Shown here in pieces: positions 40,601-55,822 of a stretch of 64,000 nucleotides of DNA (position 1 is its first letter; each line of letters opens with the position of its first letter). Origin of the DNA: Hydractinia symbiolongicarpus (Eukaryota; Cnidaria; Hydrozoa; Anthoathecata; Hydractiniidae); assembly GCF_029227915.1 (NCBI RefSeq), contig NC_079881.1, positions 24,033,501 through 24,097,500 on the forward strand. Direction: 5' to 3'. The notes under the pieces were generated by a model that saw nothing but the letters and a program-made list of their open reading frames with translations, had not been told where the DNA came from and did not search any database. The position numbers and the translations under genes were made by a program.

Positions 40601-43600
40601 TTTGGCGGTATCAATCCGTTTGAGTTACAACGGTTGCGTCACATATTCGTACCAACATGCATTTAGTGACATTTTTCCGATATAACTAAGTCATTTCACT
40701 TTTAACAATGAAATGATCAACTGTGGGACTTAATTGAACTAATATTGGCCTGTGACCTTATAAATGTGATAGGTGAGCCGACTGGACTCCAAGAAATAAC
40801 ATTCTTATTACTTTGACATGATTGCTGGAACTCAGCGATTACACTGGGCGCTGTGGAAGCGTTTCATTCAAAAATTAAGATAAATTAGTCATTTTTTACT
40901 GTGGGACCAATCCCAGCCGTTAGTTCGCGCTGAAGAAATAGAGACAGTTTCGAAAACTAATTTTCATTGATTTTTTGGCGGTATCAATCCGTTTGAGTTA
41001 CAACCGTTGCGTCACATATTCGTTCCAACATGCATTTAGTGACATTTTTCCGATATTACTAAGTCATTTCACTTTTAACAATGAAATGATCAACTGTGGG
41101 AATTAATTGAACTAACATTGGCCTGTGACCTTATAAATGTCATAAGTGAGCCGACTGGACTCCAAGAAATAACATTCTTCTTACTTTGACATGATTGTTG
41201 AAACTCAGCGATTACACTGAGCGATGTGGAAGCGTTTCATTTAAAAATTTAGATAAATAAGTCATTTTTACTGTGGGAGCAATCCTAGCCGTTAGCGCGC
41301 GTTGAAGATATAGAGACAATTTCAAAAACTCCATTTCATTGACTTTCTAACGGTGTCAATCCGTTTGAGTTACAACGGTTGTGTCACATCTTCGTCCCCA
41401 CATGTATTTAGCGATAGTATTCGGATATTACTAGGTTGCATCGCTTTTAACAGTGAAACGTTTGACTGTGGGACTTAATTGAACTGATTTTGGACTTTGA
41501 CCTTATAAATGTGATGAGTGAGCCAGTTTGGCTACAAGAAGTAACATTCTTCTTAACTTGAGATCATTGCTGGTACTCAGCGATTGCACTGGGCGCTGTG
41601 GTAGCGCTTTATTTAAAAATTAAGATAAATTAGTCATTTTTTACTGTGGGACCAATCCCAGCCGTTAGTTCGCGCTGACGAAATAGAGATAGTTTCGAAA
41701 ACTACATGTCATTAATTTTTTGGCGGTATCAATCCGTTTGAGTTACAACGGTTGCGTCACATATTCGTACCAACATGCATTTAGTGACATTTTTCCGATA
41801 TAACTAAGTCATTTCACTTTTAACAATGAAATGATCAACTGTGGGACTTAATTGAACTAATATTGGCCTGTCACCTTATAAATGTGATAAGTGAGCCGAC
41901 TGGACTCCAAGAAATAACATTCTTCTAACTTTGACATGATTGCTGGAACTCAGCAATTACACTGGGCGCTGTGGAAGCGTTTCATTTAAAAATTTAGATA
42001 AATAAGTCATTTTTACTGTGGGACCAATCCTACCCGTTGGCGTGCGCTGAAGATATAGAGACAGTTTCAAAAACTCCATTTCATTGACTTTCTAACGGTG
42101 TCAATCCGTTTGAGTTACAACGGTTGCGTCACATACTCGTACCAACATGTATTTAGTGATTTTCTTCCGATATTACTAAGTTGTAGCGCTTTTAACAGTA
42201 AAAAGATTGACTGTGGGACTTAATTGAACTGACTCTGGACTGTGAGCTTATAAATGTGATAAACGAACCAATTGGTCTCCAAGAAATAACATTCTTCTTA
42301 ATTTGACATGATTGCTGGAATTCAGCGATTATATTAGGCTCTGTGGTAGCGCTTTATTTAAAAATTCAGATAAATAAGTCTTTTTTTACTGTAGAACCAA
42401 TCCTAGCCGTTAGTTCGCGCTGAAGAAATAGAGACAGTTTCAAAAACTACATTTCAATGACTTTCTAACCGTATCAGTCCGTTTGAGTTACAACGGTTGC
42501 GTCACATATTCGTACCAACATGTATTTAGCGATATTTTTCTGATTTTACTAGGTTGCATCGCTTTTAGCAGTGAAGCGATTGACTGTGGGACTTAATTGA
42601 ACTGATTCTGGACTGTGACGTTTTAAATGTGATAAATGAGCCAATTGGACTCCAAGGAATAACATTCTTTTGAATTTGACATGATTTCCGAAACTCAGCG
42701 ATTACACTGGGCGCTGTGGCAGCGCTTCATTTAAAACTGTAGATAAATAAGTCATTTTTTACTGTGGGACCAATCCTAGCCGTTATCGCGCGCTGAAGAA
42801 ATAAAGACATTTTCAAAAACTACATTTCATTGATTTTCTAACTGTCTCAGTCCGTTAAGTTACAACGGTTGCGTCACATATTCGTACCAACATGTATTTA
42901 GCGATATTTTTCTGATATTACCAGGTTGCATCTTTTTTAACAGTGAAACGATTGACTGTGGGACTTAGTTGAACTGATTCTGGACTCTGACCTTATAAAT
43001 GCAATAAATGAGACAATTGGATTCCAAGGAAAAACATTGTTCTTAATTTCACATGATTGCTGTAACTCAGGGATTTTACTAGACGCTGTGGTAGCGCCTT
43101 ATTTAAAAATTTAGATAAGTAAGCCATTTTTTATTGTGGGACCAATCCTAGCCGTTATCGCGGGCTTAATCAATAGGAACAGTTTAAAAAACTACATTTC
43201 ATTGATTTTCTAACTGTCTCAGTCCGTTTAAGTTACAACGGTTGCGTCACATATTCGTACCAACATGTATTTAGCGATATTTTTCTGATATTACCAGGTT
43301 GCATCTTTTTTAACAGTGAAACGATTGACTGTGGGACTTAGTTGAACTGATTCTGAACTCTGACCTAAAAATGCAATAAATGAGACAATTGGATTCCAAG
43401 GAAAAACATTGTTCTTAATTTGACATGATTGCTGTAACTCAGGGATTATACTAGACGCTGTGGTAGCGCCTTATTTAAAAAATTAGATAAGTAAGCCATT
43501 TTTTATTGTGGGAGCAATCCTAGCCGTTATTGCGCGCTGAAGAAATAGAGACAGTTTCAAAAACTACATTTCAATGACTTTCTAACGCCATCAGTCCGTT

Positions 43601-46600
43601 TGAGTTACAACGGTTGCGTCACATATTCGTACCAACATGTATTTAGCGATATTTTTCCGCTATTACTAGGTTGCATCGCTTTTGACTGTGAAACGATTGA
43701 CTGTGGGACTTAATTGCACTAACTTTGGACTGTGACCTGATAAATGTAATAAATGAGACAATTGGACTCCAAGAAATAACATTCTTTTTAATTTGACATG
43801 ATTGCCGGAACTCAGCGATTACACTGGGCGCTGTGGTAGCGCTTCATTTAAAAATTTAGATGAATAAGTCATTCTTTACTGTGGGACCAATACTAGCCGT
43901 TATCGCGTGCTGAAGAAAGACCGACAGTTTCAAAAAGTACATCTCACTGACTTTCTAACGGTGTCAGTCCGTTTGAGTTACAACAGTTGAGTCACATATT
44001 CGTACCAACCTGCATTTAGCGATATTTTTCTGATATTACTATGTTGCATCGCTTTTAACAGTGCAACGATTGACTCTGGGACTTATTTGAACTGACTTTG
44101 GACTGTGACCTTATAAATGTTATAAGTGAGACAATTGGACTCCAAGGAATAACATTCTTTTGAATTTGACATGATTTCCGAAACTCAGCGATTACACTGG
44201 GCGCTGTGGCAGCGCTTCATTTAAAACTGTAGATAAATAAGTCATTTTTTACTGTGGGACCAATCCTAGCCGTTATCGCGCGCTGAAGAAATAAAGACTT
44301 TTTCAAAAACTACATTTCATTGATTTTCTAACTGTCTCAGTCCGTGTAAGTTACAACGGTTGCGTCACATATTCGTACCAACATGTATTTAGCGATATTT
44401 TTCTGATATTACCAGGTTGCATCTTTTTTAACAGTGAAACGATTGACTGTGGGACTTAGTTGAACTGATTCTGGACTCTGACCTTATAAATGCAATAAAT
44501 GAGACAATTGGATTCCAAGGAAAAACATTGTTCTTAATTTGACATGATTGCTGTAACTCAGGGATTATACTAGACGCTGTGGTAGCGCCTTATTTAAAAA
44601 TTTAGATAAGTAAGCCATTTTTTATTGTGGGACCAATCCTAGCCGTTATCGCGGGTTTAATCAATAGGAACAGTTTAAAAAACTACATTTCATTGATTTT
44701 CTAACTGTCTCAGTCCGTTTAAGTTACAACGGTTGCGTCACATATTCGTACCAACATGTATTTAGCGATATTTTTCCGCTATTACTAGGTTGCATCGCTT
44801 TTGACTGTGAAACGATTGACTGTGGGACTTAATTGCACTAACTTTGTACTGTGACCTGATAAATGTAATAAATGAGACAATTGGACTCTAAGAAATAACA
44901 TTCTTCTTAATTTGACATGATTGCCGGAACTCAGCGATTACACTGGGCGCTGTGGTAGCGCTTCATTTAAAAATTTAGATGAATAAGTCATTCTTTACTG
45001 TGGGACCAATACTAGCCGTTATCGCGTGCTGAAGAAAGACCGACAGTTTCAAAAAGTACATCTCACTGACTTTCTAACGGTGTCAGTCCGTTTGAGTTAC
45101 AACAGTTGAGTCACATATTCGTACCAACCTGCATTTAGCGATATTTTTCTGATATTACTATGTTGCATCGCTTTTAACAGTGCAACGATTGACTCTGGGA
45201 CTTATTTGAACTGACTTTGGACTGTGACCTTATAAATGTTATAAGTGAGACAATTGAACTCCAAGAAATAACATTCTTCTTAATTTGAAATGATTGTGGG
45301 AACTCAGCGAATACATTAGGCTCTGTGGTAGCGCTTTATTTAAAAATTTAGATAAATAAGTCTTTTTTTACTATGGGACCAATCCTGGCCATTAGCACGC
45401 ACTGAATAAATAGGAACAGTTTCAAAGACTACATTTCATTGACTTTCTGGCGGTGTAAATCCGTTTGAGTTACAATGGTTGCGTCACATATTCGTACGAA
45501 CATGCATTTAGTGACATTTTTCCGATATAACTAAGTCATTTCACTTTTAACAATGAAATGATCAACTGTGGGACTTAATTGAACTAATATTGGCCTGTGA
45601 CCTTATAAATGTGATAGGTGAGCCGACTGGACTCCAAGAAATAACATTCTTCTTAACTTGACATCATTGCTGGTACTCAGCGATTGCACTGGGCGCTGTG
45701 GTAGCGCTTTATTTAAAAAATAAGATAAATTAGTCATTTTTTACTGTGGGACCAATCCAAGCCGTTAGTTCCCGCTGAAGAAATAGAGACAGTTTCGAAA
45801 ACTACATGTCATTAATTTTTTGGCGGTATCAATCCGTTTGAGTTACAACGGTTGCGTCACATACTCGTACCAACATGTATTTAGTGATTTTCTTCCGATA
45901 TTACTAAGTTGTAGCGCTTTTAACAGTAAAACGATTGACTGTGGGACTTAATTGAACTGACTCTGGACTGTGAGCTTATAAATGTGATAAACAAACCAAT
46001 TGGTCTCCAAGAAATAACATTCTTCTTAATTTGACATGATTGCTGGTATTCAGCGATTATATTAGGCTCTGTGGTAGCGCTTTATTTAAAAATTCAGATA
46101 AATAAGTCTTTTTTTACTGTAGAACCAATCCTAGCCGTTAGTTCGCGCTGAAGAAATAGAGACAGTTTCAAAAACTACATTTCAATGACTTTCTAACGGT
46201 ATCAGTCCGTTTGAGTCACAACGGTTGCGTCACATATTCGTACCAACATGTATTTAGCGATATTTTTCTGATTTTACTAGGTTGCATCGCTTTTAGCAGT
46301 GAAGCGATTGACTGTGGGACTTTTGAACTGATTCTGGACTGTGACCTTATAAATGCAATAAATGAGACAATTGGATTCCAAGGAAAAACATTGTTCTTAA
46401 TTTGACATGATTGCTGTAACTCAGGGATTATACTAGACGCTGTGGTAGCGCCTTATTTAAAAATTTAGATAAGTAAGCCATTTTCTATTGTGGGACCAAT
46501 CCTAGCCGTTATCGCGGGCTTAATCAATAGGAACAGTTTAAAAAACTACATTTCGTTGATTTTCTAACGGTATCAATACGTATGACCTGCAACGCTTGCG

Positions 46601-47570
46601 TCACAAATTCGTACCAACATGTATTTAGCAATATTTTTCTGATATTACTAGGTTGCATCACTTTTAACAGTGAAACGATTGACTCCGGGACTTAATTGAA
46701 CTGATTCTGGACTGTGACGTTTTAAATGTGATAAATGAGCCAATTGGACTCCAAGGAATAACATTCTTTTGAATTTGACATGATTTCCAAAACTCAGCCA
46801 TTACACTGGGCGCTGTGGCAGCGCTTCATTTAAAACTGTAGATAAATAAGTCATTTTTTACTGTGGGACCAATCCTAGCCGTTATCGCGCGCTGAAGAAA
46901 TAGAGACATTTTGAAAAACTACATTTCATTGATTTTCTAACTGTCTCAGTCCGTTTAAGTTACAACGGTTGCGTCACATATTCGTACCAACATGTATTTA
47001 GCGATATTTTTCTGATATTACCAGGTTGCATCTTTTTTAACAGTGAAACGATTAACTGTGGGACTTAGTTGAACTGATTCTGGACTCTGACCTTATAAAT
47101 GCAATAAATGAGACAATTGGATTCCAAGGAAAAACATTGTTCTTAATTTGACATGATTGCTGTAACTCAGGGTTTATACTAGACGCTGTGGTAGCGTCTT
47201 ATTTAAAAATTTAGATAAGTAAGCCATTTTTTATTGTGGGACCAATCCTAGCCGTTATCGTGGGATTAATCAATAGGAACAGTTTCACAAACTCCATTTC
47301 ATTGACTCTCTAGTGGTATAATTCCGTTTGAGTTACAACGGTTGCGTCACATATTCCTACCAACATGTATTTAGCGATATTTTTCCGCTATTACTAGGTT
47401 GCATCGCTTTTGACTGTGAAACGATTGACTGTGGGACTTAATTGCACTAACTTTGGACTGTGACCTGATAAATGTGATAAATGAGACAATTGGACTCCAA
47501 GAAATAACATTCTTCTTAATTTGACATGATTGCCGGAACTCAGCGATTACACTGGGCGCTGTGGTAGCGC

Positions 47571-50500
47571 TTCATTTAAAAATTTAGATGAATAAGTCAT
47601 TCTTTATTGTGGGACCAATACTAGCCGTTATCGCGTGCTGAAGAAAGACCGACAGTTTCAAAAAGTACATCTCACTGACTTTCTAACGGTGTCAGTCCGT
47701 TTGAGTTACAACAGTTGAGTCACATATTCGTACCAACCTGCTTTTAGCGATATTTTTCTGATATTACTATGTTGCATCGCTTTTAACAGTGCAACGATTG
47801 ACTCTGGGACTTATTTGAACTGACTTTGGACTGTGACCTTATAAATGTTATTAGTGAGACAATTGAACTCCAAGAAATAACATTCTTCTTAATTTGACAT
47901 GATTGTGGGAACTCAGCGAATACATTAGGCTCTGTGGTAGCGCTTTATTTAAAAATTTAGATAAATAAGTCTTTTTTTACTATGGGACCAATCCTGGCCA
48001 TTAACACGCGCTGAATAAATAGGAACAGTTTCAAAGACTACATTTCATTGACTTTCTGGCGGTGTAAATCCGTTTGAGTTACAATGGTTGCGTCACATAT
48101 TCGTACGAACATGTATTTAGTGATAGTATTCGGATGTTACTAGGTTGCATCGCTTTTAACAGTGAAGCGATTAATTGTTGGACGTAATTGAACTGATTCT
48201 GGACTGTGACCTTATAAATGCAATAAATGAGACAATTGGATTCCAAGGAAAAACATTGCTCTTAATTTGACATGATCGCTGTAACTCAGGGAATATACTA
48301 GACGCTGTGGTAGCGCCTTATTTCAAAATTTAGATAAACAAGTCATTTTTTATTGTGGGACCAATCCTAGCCGTTAGTTCGCGCTGAAGAAATAGAGGCA
48401 GTTTCGAAAACTACATTTCATTAATTTTTTGGCGGTATCAATCCGTTTGAGTTACAACGGTTGCGTCACATATTCGTACCAACATGCATTTAGTGACATT
48501 TTTCCGATATAACTAAGTCATTTCACTTTTAACAATGAAATGATCAACTGTGGGACTGAATTGAACTAATATTGGCATGTGACCTTATAAATGTGATAGG
48601 TGAACCGACTGGAATCCAAGAAATAACATTCTTCTTACTTTGACATGATTGATGAAACTCAGCGATTACACTGAGCGCTGTGTAAACGTTTCATTTAAAA
48701 ATTTAGATAAATAAGCCATTTTTACTGTGGGACCAATCCTAGCCGTTAGCGTGCGCTGAAGATATAGAGACAATTTCAAAAACTCCATTTCATTGACTTT
48801 CTAACGGTGTCAATCTGTTTGAGTTACAACGGTTGTGTCACATCTTCGTCCCCACATGTATTTAGCGATAGCATTCGGATATTACTAGGTTGCATCGCTT
48901 TTAACAGTGAAACGTTTGACTGTGGGACTTAATTGGACTGATTTTGGACTTTGACCTTATAAATGTGATGAACGAGCCAGTTTGGTTACAAGAAGTAACA
49001 TTCTTCTTAACTTGACATCATTGCTGGAACTCAGCGATTGCACTGGGCGCTGTGGTAGCGCTTTTTTTAAAAATTAAGATAAATTAGTCATTTTTTACTG
49101 TGGGACCAATCCCAGCCGTTAGTTCGCGCTGAAGAAATAGAGACAGTTTCGAAAACTACATTTCATTAATTTTTTGGCGGTATCAATCCGTTTGAGTTAC
49201 AACGGTTGCGTCACATATTCGTACCAACATGCATTTAGTGACATTTTTCCGATATAACTAAGTCATTTCACTTTCAACAATGAAATGATCAACTGTGGGA
49301 ATTAATTGAACTAACATTGGCCTGTAACCTTATAAATGTGATAAGTGAGCCGACTGGACTCCAAGAAATAACATTCTTCTTACTTTGACATGATTGTTGA
49401 AACTCAGCGATTACACTGAGCGCTGTGGAAGCGTTTCATTTAAAAATTTAGATAAATAAGTCATTTTTACTGTGGGACCAATCCTACCCGTTAGCGTGCG
49501 CTGAAGATATAGAGACAGTTTCAAAAACTCCATTTCATTGACTTTCCAACGGTGTCAATCCGTTTGAGTTACAACGGTTGCGTCACATACTCGTACCAAC
49601 ATGTATTTAGTGATTTTCTTCCGATTTTACTAAGTTGTAGCGCTTTTAACAGTAAAACGATTGACTGTGGGACTTAATTGAACTGACTCTGGACTGTGAG
49701 CTTATAAATGTGATAAACAAACCAATTGGTCTCCAAGAAATAACATTCTTCTTAATTTGACATGATTGCTGGAATTCAGCGATTATATTAGGCTCTGTGG
49801 TAGCGCTTCATTTAAAAATTTAGATGAATAAGTCATTCTTTACTGTGGGACCAATACTAGCCGTTATCGCGTGCTGAAGAAAGACCGACAGTTTCAAAAA
49901 GTACATCTCACTGACTTTCTAACGGTGTCAGTCCGTTTGAGTTACAACAGTTGAGTCACATATTCGTACCAACCTGCTTTTAGCGATATTTTTCTGATAT
50001 TACTATGTTGCATCGCTTTTAACAGTGCAACGATTGACTCTGGGACTTATTTGAACTGACTTTGGACTGTGACCTTATAAATGTTATTAGTGAGACAATT
50101 GAACTCCAAGAAATAACATTCTTCTTAATTTGACATGATTGTGGGAACTCAGCGAATACATTAGGCTCTGTGGTAGCGCTTTATTTAAAAATTTAGATAA
50201 ATAAGTCTTTTTTTACTATGGGACCAATCCTGGCCATTAACACGCGCTGAATAAATAGGAACAGTTTCAAAGACTACATTTCATTGACTTTCTGGCGGTG
50301 TAAATCCGTTTGAGTTACAATGGTTGCGTCACATATTCGTACGAACATGTATTTAGTGATAGTATTCGGATGTTACTAGGTTGCATCGCTTTTAACAGTG
50401 AAGCGATTAATTGTTGGACGTAATTGAACTGATTCTGGACTGTGACCTTATAAATGCAATAAATGAGACAATTGGATTCCAAGGAAAAACATTGCTCTTA

Positions 50501-52042
50501 ATTTGACATGATCGCTGTAACTCAGGGAATATACTAGACGCTGTGGTAGCGCCTTATTTCAAAATTTAGATAAACAAGTCATTTTTTATTGTGGGACCAA
50601 TCCTAGCCGTTAGTTCGCGCTGAAGAAATAGAGGCAGGTTCGAAAACTACATTTCATTAATTTTTTGGCGGTATCAATCCGTTTGAGTTACAACGGTTGC
50701 GTCACATATTCGTACCAACATGCATTTAGTGACATTTTTCCGATATAACTAAGTCATTTCACTTTTAACAATGAAATGATCAACTGTGGGACTTAATTGA
50801 ACTAATATTGGCATGTGACCTTATAAATGTGATAGGTGAACCGACTGGAATCCAAGAAATAACATTCTTCTTACTTTGACATGATTGATGAAACTCAGCG
50901 ATTACACTGAGCGCTGTGTAAACGTTTCATTTAAAAATTTAGATAAATAAGCCATTTTTACTGTGGGACCAATCCTAGCCGTTAGCGTGCGCTGAAGATA
51001 TAGAGACAATTTCAAAAACTCCATTTCATTGACTTTCTAACGGTGTCAATCTGTTTGAGTTACAACGGTTGTGTCACATCTTCGTCCCCACATGTATTTA
51101 GCGATAGCATTCGGATATTACTAGGTTGCATCGCTTTTAACAGTGAAACGTTTGACTGTGGGACTTAATTGGACTGATTTTGGACTTTGACCTTATAAAT
51201 GTGATGAACGAGCCAGTTTGGCTACAAGAAGTAACATTCTTCTTAACTTGACATCATTGCTGGAACTCAGCGATTGCACTGGGCGCTGTGGTAGCGCTTT
51301 TTTTAAAAATTAAGATAAATTAGTCATTTTTTACTGTGGGACCAATCCCAGCCCTTAGTTCGCGCTGAAGAAATAGAGACAGTTTCGAAAACTACATTTC
51401 ATTAATTTTTTGGCGGTATCAATCCGTTTGAGTTACAACGGTTGCGTCACATATTCGTACCAACATGCATTTAGTGACATTTTTCCGATATAACTAAGTC
51501 ATTTCACTTTCAACAATGAAATGATCAACTGTGGGAATTAATTGAACTAACATTGGCCTGTAACCTTATAAATGTGATAAGTGAGCCGACTGGACTCCAA
51601 GAAATAACATTCTTCTTACTTTGACATGATTGTTGAAACTCAGCGATTACACTGAGCGCTGTGGAAGCGTTTCATTTAAAAATTTAGATAAATAAGTCAT
51701 TTTTACTGTGGGACCAATCCTACCCGTTAGCGTGCGCTGAAGATATAGAGACAGTTTCAAAAACTCCATTTCATTGACTTTCCAACGGTGTCAATCCGTT
51801 TGAGTTACAACGGTTGCGTCACATACTCGTACCAACATGTATTTAGTGATTTTCTTCCGATATTACTAAGTTGTAGCGCTTTTAACAGTAAAACGATTGA
51901 CTGTGGGACTTAATTGAACTGACTCTGGACTGTGAGCTTATAAATGTGATAAACAAACCAATTGGTCTCCAAGAAATAACATTCTTCTTAATTTGACATG
52001 ATTGCTGGAATTCAGCGATTATATTAGGCTCTGTGGTAGCGC
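47571..52042. repeat. Tandem duplication of a 6-monomer unit (2 x 2236 bp)
   Basis: The segment 47571-49806 recurs at 49807-52042; for example the rare GAGGCAG variant appears at 48395 and 50631. A hybrid monomer sits at the middle junction near 49790-49810, where a monomer with ATTAGGCTCTGTGGTAGCGCTT switches into the CATTTAAAAATTTAGATGAA subtype. The exchange point lies in the shared TCTGTGGTAGCGCTT block. Confidence 0.8.
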
Positions 52043-55000
52043 TTTATTTAAAAAATTGAATAAATACGTCATTTTTTACTGTGGGACCAATCCTAGCCGC
52101 TATCGCGCGCTGAAGAAATAGAGAAAATTTTAAAAACTACATCTCATTGACTTTCTAACGGTGTCAGTCCGTTTAAGTTACAACGGTTGTGTCACATATA
52201 CGTACCAACATGTATTTAGCGATATTTTTCTGATTTTACTAGGTTGCATCGCTTTTAGCAGTGAAGCGATTGACTGTGGGACTTAGTTGAACTGATTCTG
52301 GACTGTTACCTTATAAATGCAATAAATGAGACAAATGGATTCCAAGGAAAAACATTGTTCTTAATTTGACATGATTCCTGTAACTCAGGGATTATACTAG
52401 ACGCTGTGGTAGCGCCTTATTTAAAAATTTAGATAAGTAAGCCATTTTTTATTGTGGGACCAATCCTAGCCGTTATCGCGGGCTTAATCAATAGGAACAG
52501 TTTAAAAAACTACATTTCATTGACTTTCTAACGGTATCAATACGTATGACCTACAACGCTTGCGTCACAAATTCGTACCAAAATGTATTTAGCGATTATT
52601 TTCTGATATTACTAGGTTGCATTGCTTTTAACAGTGAAACAATTGAATGAGGGACTTAATTGAGCTGATTTTGGACTGTGAACTTATAAATTTTATAAGT
52701 GAGACAATTGGACTCCTAGAAATAAAATTTTTCTTAATTTGACATAATTTCCGGAACTCGGCGATTACACTGGGCGCTATGGCAGCGTTTCATTTAAAAA
52801 TTTAGATAAATAAGTCATTTTTACTGTGGGAGCAATCCTAGCCGTTAGCGCGCGCTGAAGATATAGAGACAATTTCAAAAACTCCATTTCATTGACTTTC
52901 TAACGGTGTCAATCCGTTTGAGTTACAACGGTTGTGTCACATCTTCGTCCCCACATGTATTTAGCGATAGCATTCGGATATTACTAGGTTGCATCGCTTT
53001 TAACAGTGAAACGTTTGACTGTGGGACTTAATTGAACTGATTTGGGACTTTGACCTTATAAATGTGATGAACGAGCCAGTTTGGCTACAAGAAGTAACAT
53101 TCTTCTTAACTTGACATCATTGCTGGAACTCAGCGATTGCACTGGGCGCTGTGGTAGCGCTTTATTTAAAAATTAAGATAAATTAGTCATTTTTTACTGT
53201 GGGACCAATCCCAGCCGTTAGTTCGCGCTGAAGAAATAGAGACAGTTTCGAAAACTACATTTCATTAATTTTTTGGCGGTATCAATCCGTTTGAGTTACA
53301 ACGGTTGCGTCACATATTCGTACCAACATGCATTTAGTGACATTTTTCCGATATAACTAAGTCATTTCACTTTTAACAATGAAATGATCAACTGTGGGAC
53401 TTAATTGAACTAATATTGGCATGTGACCTTATAAATGTGATAAGTGAACCGACTGGAATCCAAGAAATAACATTCTTCTTACTTTGACATGATTGATGAA
53501 ACTCGGCGATTACACTGAGCGCTGTGGAAGCGTTTCATTTAAAAATTTAGATAAATAAGTCATTTTTACTGTGGGACCAATCCTAGCCGTTAGCGCGCGC
53601 TGAAGATATAGAGACAATTTCAAAAACTCCATTTCATTGACTTTCTAACGGTGTCAATCCGTTTGAGTTACAACGGTTGTGTCACATCTTCGTCCCCACA
53701 TGTATTTAGCGATAGCATTCGGATATTACTAGGTTGCATCGCTTTTAACAGTGAAACGTTTGACTGTGGGACTTAATTGAACTGATTTTGGACTTTGACC
53801 TTATAAATGTGATGAGCGAGCCAGTTTGGCTACAAGAAGTAACATTCTTCTTAACTTGACATCATTGCTGGAACTCAGCGATTGCACTGGGCGCTGTGGT
53901 AGCGCTTTATTTAAAAATTAAGATAAATTAGTCATTTTTTACTGTGGGACCAATCCCAGCCGTTAGTTCGCGCTGAAGAAATAGAGACAGTTTCGAAAAC
54001 TACATTTCATTAATTTTTTGGCGGTATCAATCCGTTTGAGTTACAACAGTTGCGTCACATATTCGTACCAACATGCATTTAGTGACATTTTTCCGATATA
54101 ACTAAGTCATTTCACTTTCAACAATGAAATGATCAACTGTGGGAATTAATTGAACTAACATTGGCCTGTGACCTTATAAATGTGATAAGTGAGCCGACTG
54201 GACTCCAAGAAATAACATTCTTCTTACTTTGACATGATTGTTGAAACTCAGCGATTACACTGAGCGCTGTGGAAGCGTTTCATTTAAAAATTTAGATAAA
54301 TAAGTCATTTTTACTGTGGGAGCAATCCTAGCCGTTAGCGCGCGCTGAAGATATAGAGACAATTTCAAAAACTCCATTTCATTGACTTTCTAACGGTGTC
54401 AATCCGTTTGAGTTACAACGGTTGTGTCACATCTTCGTCCCCACATGTATTTAGCGATAGTATTCGGATATTACTAGGTTGCATCGCTTTTAACAGTGAA
54501 ACGTTTGACTGTGGGACTTAATTGAACTGATTTTGGACTTTGACCTTATAAATGTGATGAATGAGCCAGTTTGGCTACAAGAAGTAACATTCTTCTTAAC
54601 TTGACATCATTGCTGGAACTCAGCGATTGCACTGGGCGCTGTGGTAGCGCTTTATTTAAAAATTAAGATAAATTAGTCATTTTTTACTGTGGGACCAATC
54701 CCAGCCGTTAGTTCGCCCTGAAGAAATAGAGACAGTTTCGAAAACTACATGTCATTAATTTTTTGGCGGTATCAATCCGTTTGAGTTACAACGGTTGCGT
54801 CACATATTCGTACCAACATGCATTTAGTGACATTTTTCCGATATAACTAAGTCATTTCACTTTTAACAAAGAAATGATCAACTGTGGGACTTAATTGAAC
54901 TAATATTGGCCTGTGACCTTATCAATGTGATAGGTAAGCCGACTGGACTCCAAGAAATAACATTCTTATCACTTTGACATGATTGCTGGAACTCAGTGAT

Positions 55001-55822
55001 TACACTGGGCGCTGTGGAAGCGTTTCATTCAAAAATTAAGATAAATTAGTCATTTTTTACTGTGGGACCAATCCCAGCCGTTAGTTCGCGCTGAAGAAAT
55101 AGAGACAGTTTCGAAAACTAATTTTCATTGATTTTTTGGCGGTATCAATCCGTTTGAGTTACAACCGTTGCGTCACATATTCGTTCCAACATGCATTTAG
55201 TGACATTTTTCCGATATTACTAAGTCATTTCACTTTTAACAATGAAATGATCAACTGTGGGAATTAATTGAACTAACATTGGCCTGTGACCTTATAAATG
55301 TCATAAGTGAGCCGACTGGACTCCAAGAAATAACATTCTTCTTACTTTGACATGATTGTTGAAACTCAGCGATTACACTGAGCGATGTGGAAGCGTTTCA
55401 TTTAAAAATTTAGATAAATAAGTCATTTTTACTGTGGGAGCAATCCTAGCCGTTAGCGCGCGCTGAAGATATAGAGACAATTTCAAAAACTCCATTTCAT
55501 TGACTTTCTAACGGTGTCAATCCGTTTGAGTTACAACGGTTGCGTCACATATTCGTACCAACATGCATTTAGTGACATTTTTCCGATATAACTAAGTCAT
55601 TTCACTTTTAACAATGAAATGATCAACTGTGGGACTTAATTGAACTAATATTGGCCTGTCACCTTATAAATGTGATAAGTGAGCCGACTGGACTCCAAGA
55701 AATAACATTCTTCTAACTTTGACATGATTGCTGGAACTCAGCAATTACACTGGGCGCTGTGGAAGCGTTTCATTTAAAAATTTAGATAAATAGTCATTTT
55801 TACTGTGGGACCAATCCTACCC

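Noticed and set aside
46211-46405. 64-codon ORF in the right satellite block, similar to one reading out of the element at 31523-31768
   Set aside because: Both are chance openings in related monomers; most other monomers carry stops in that frame.
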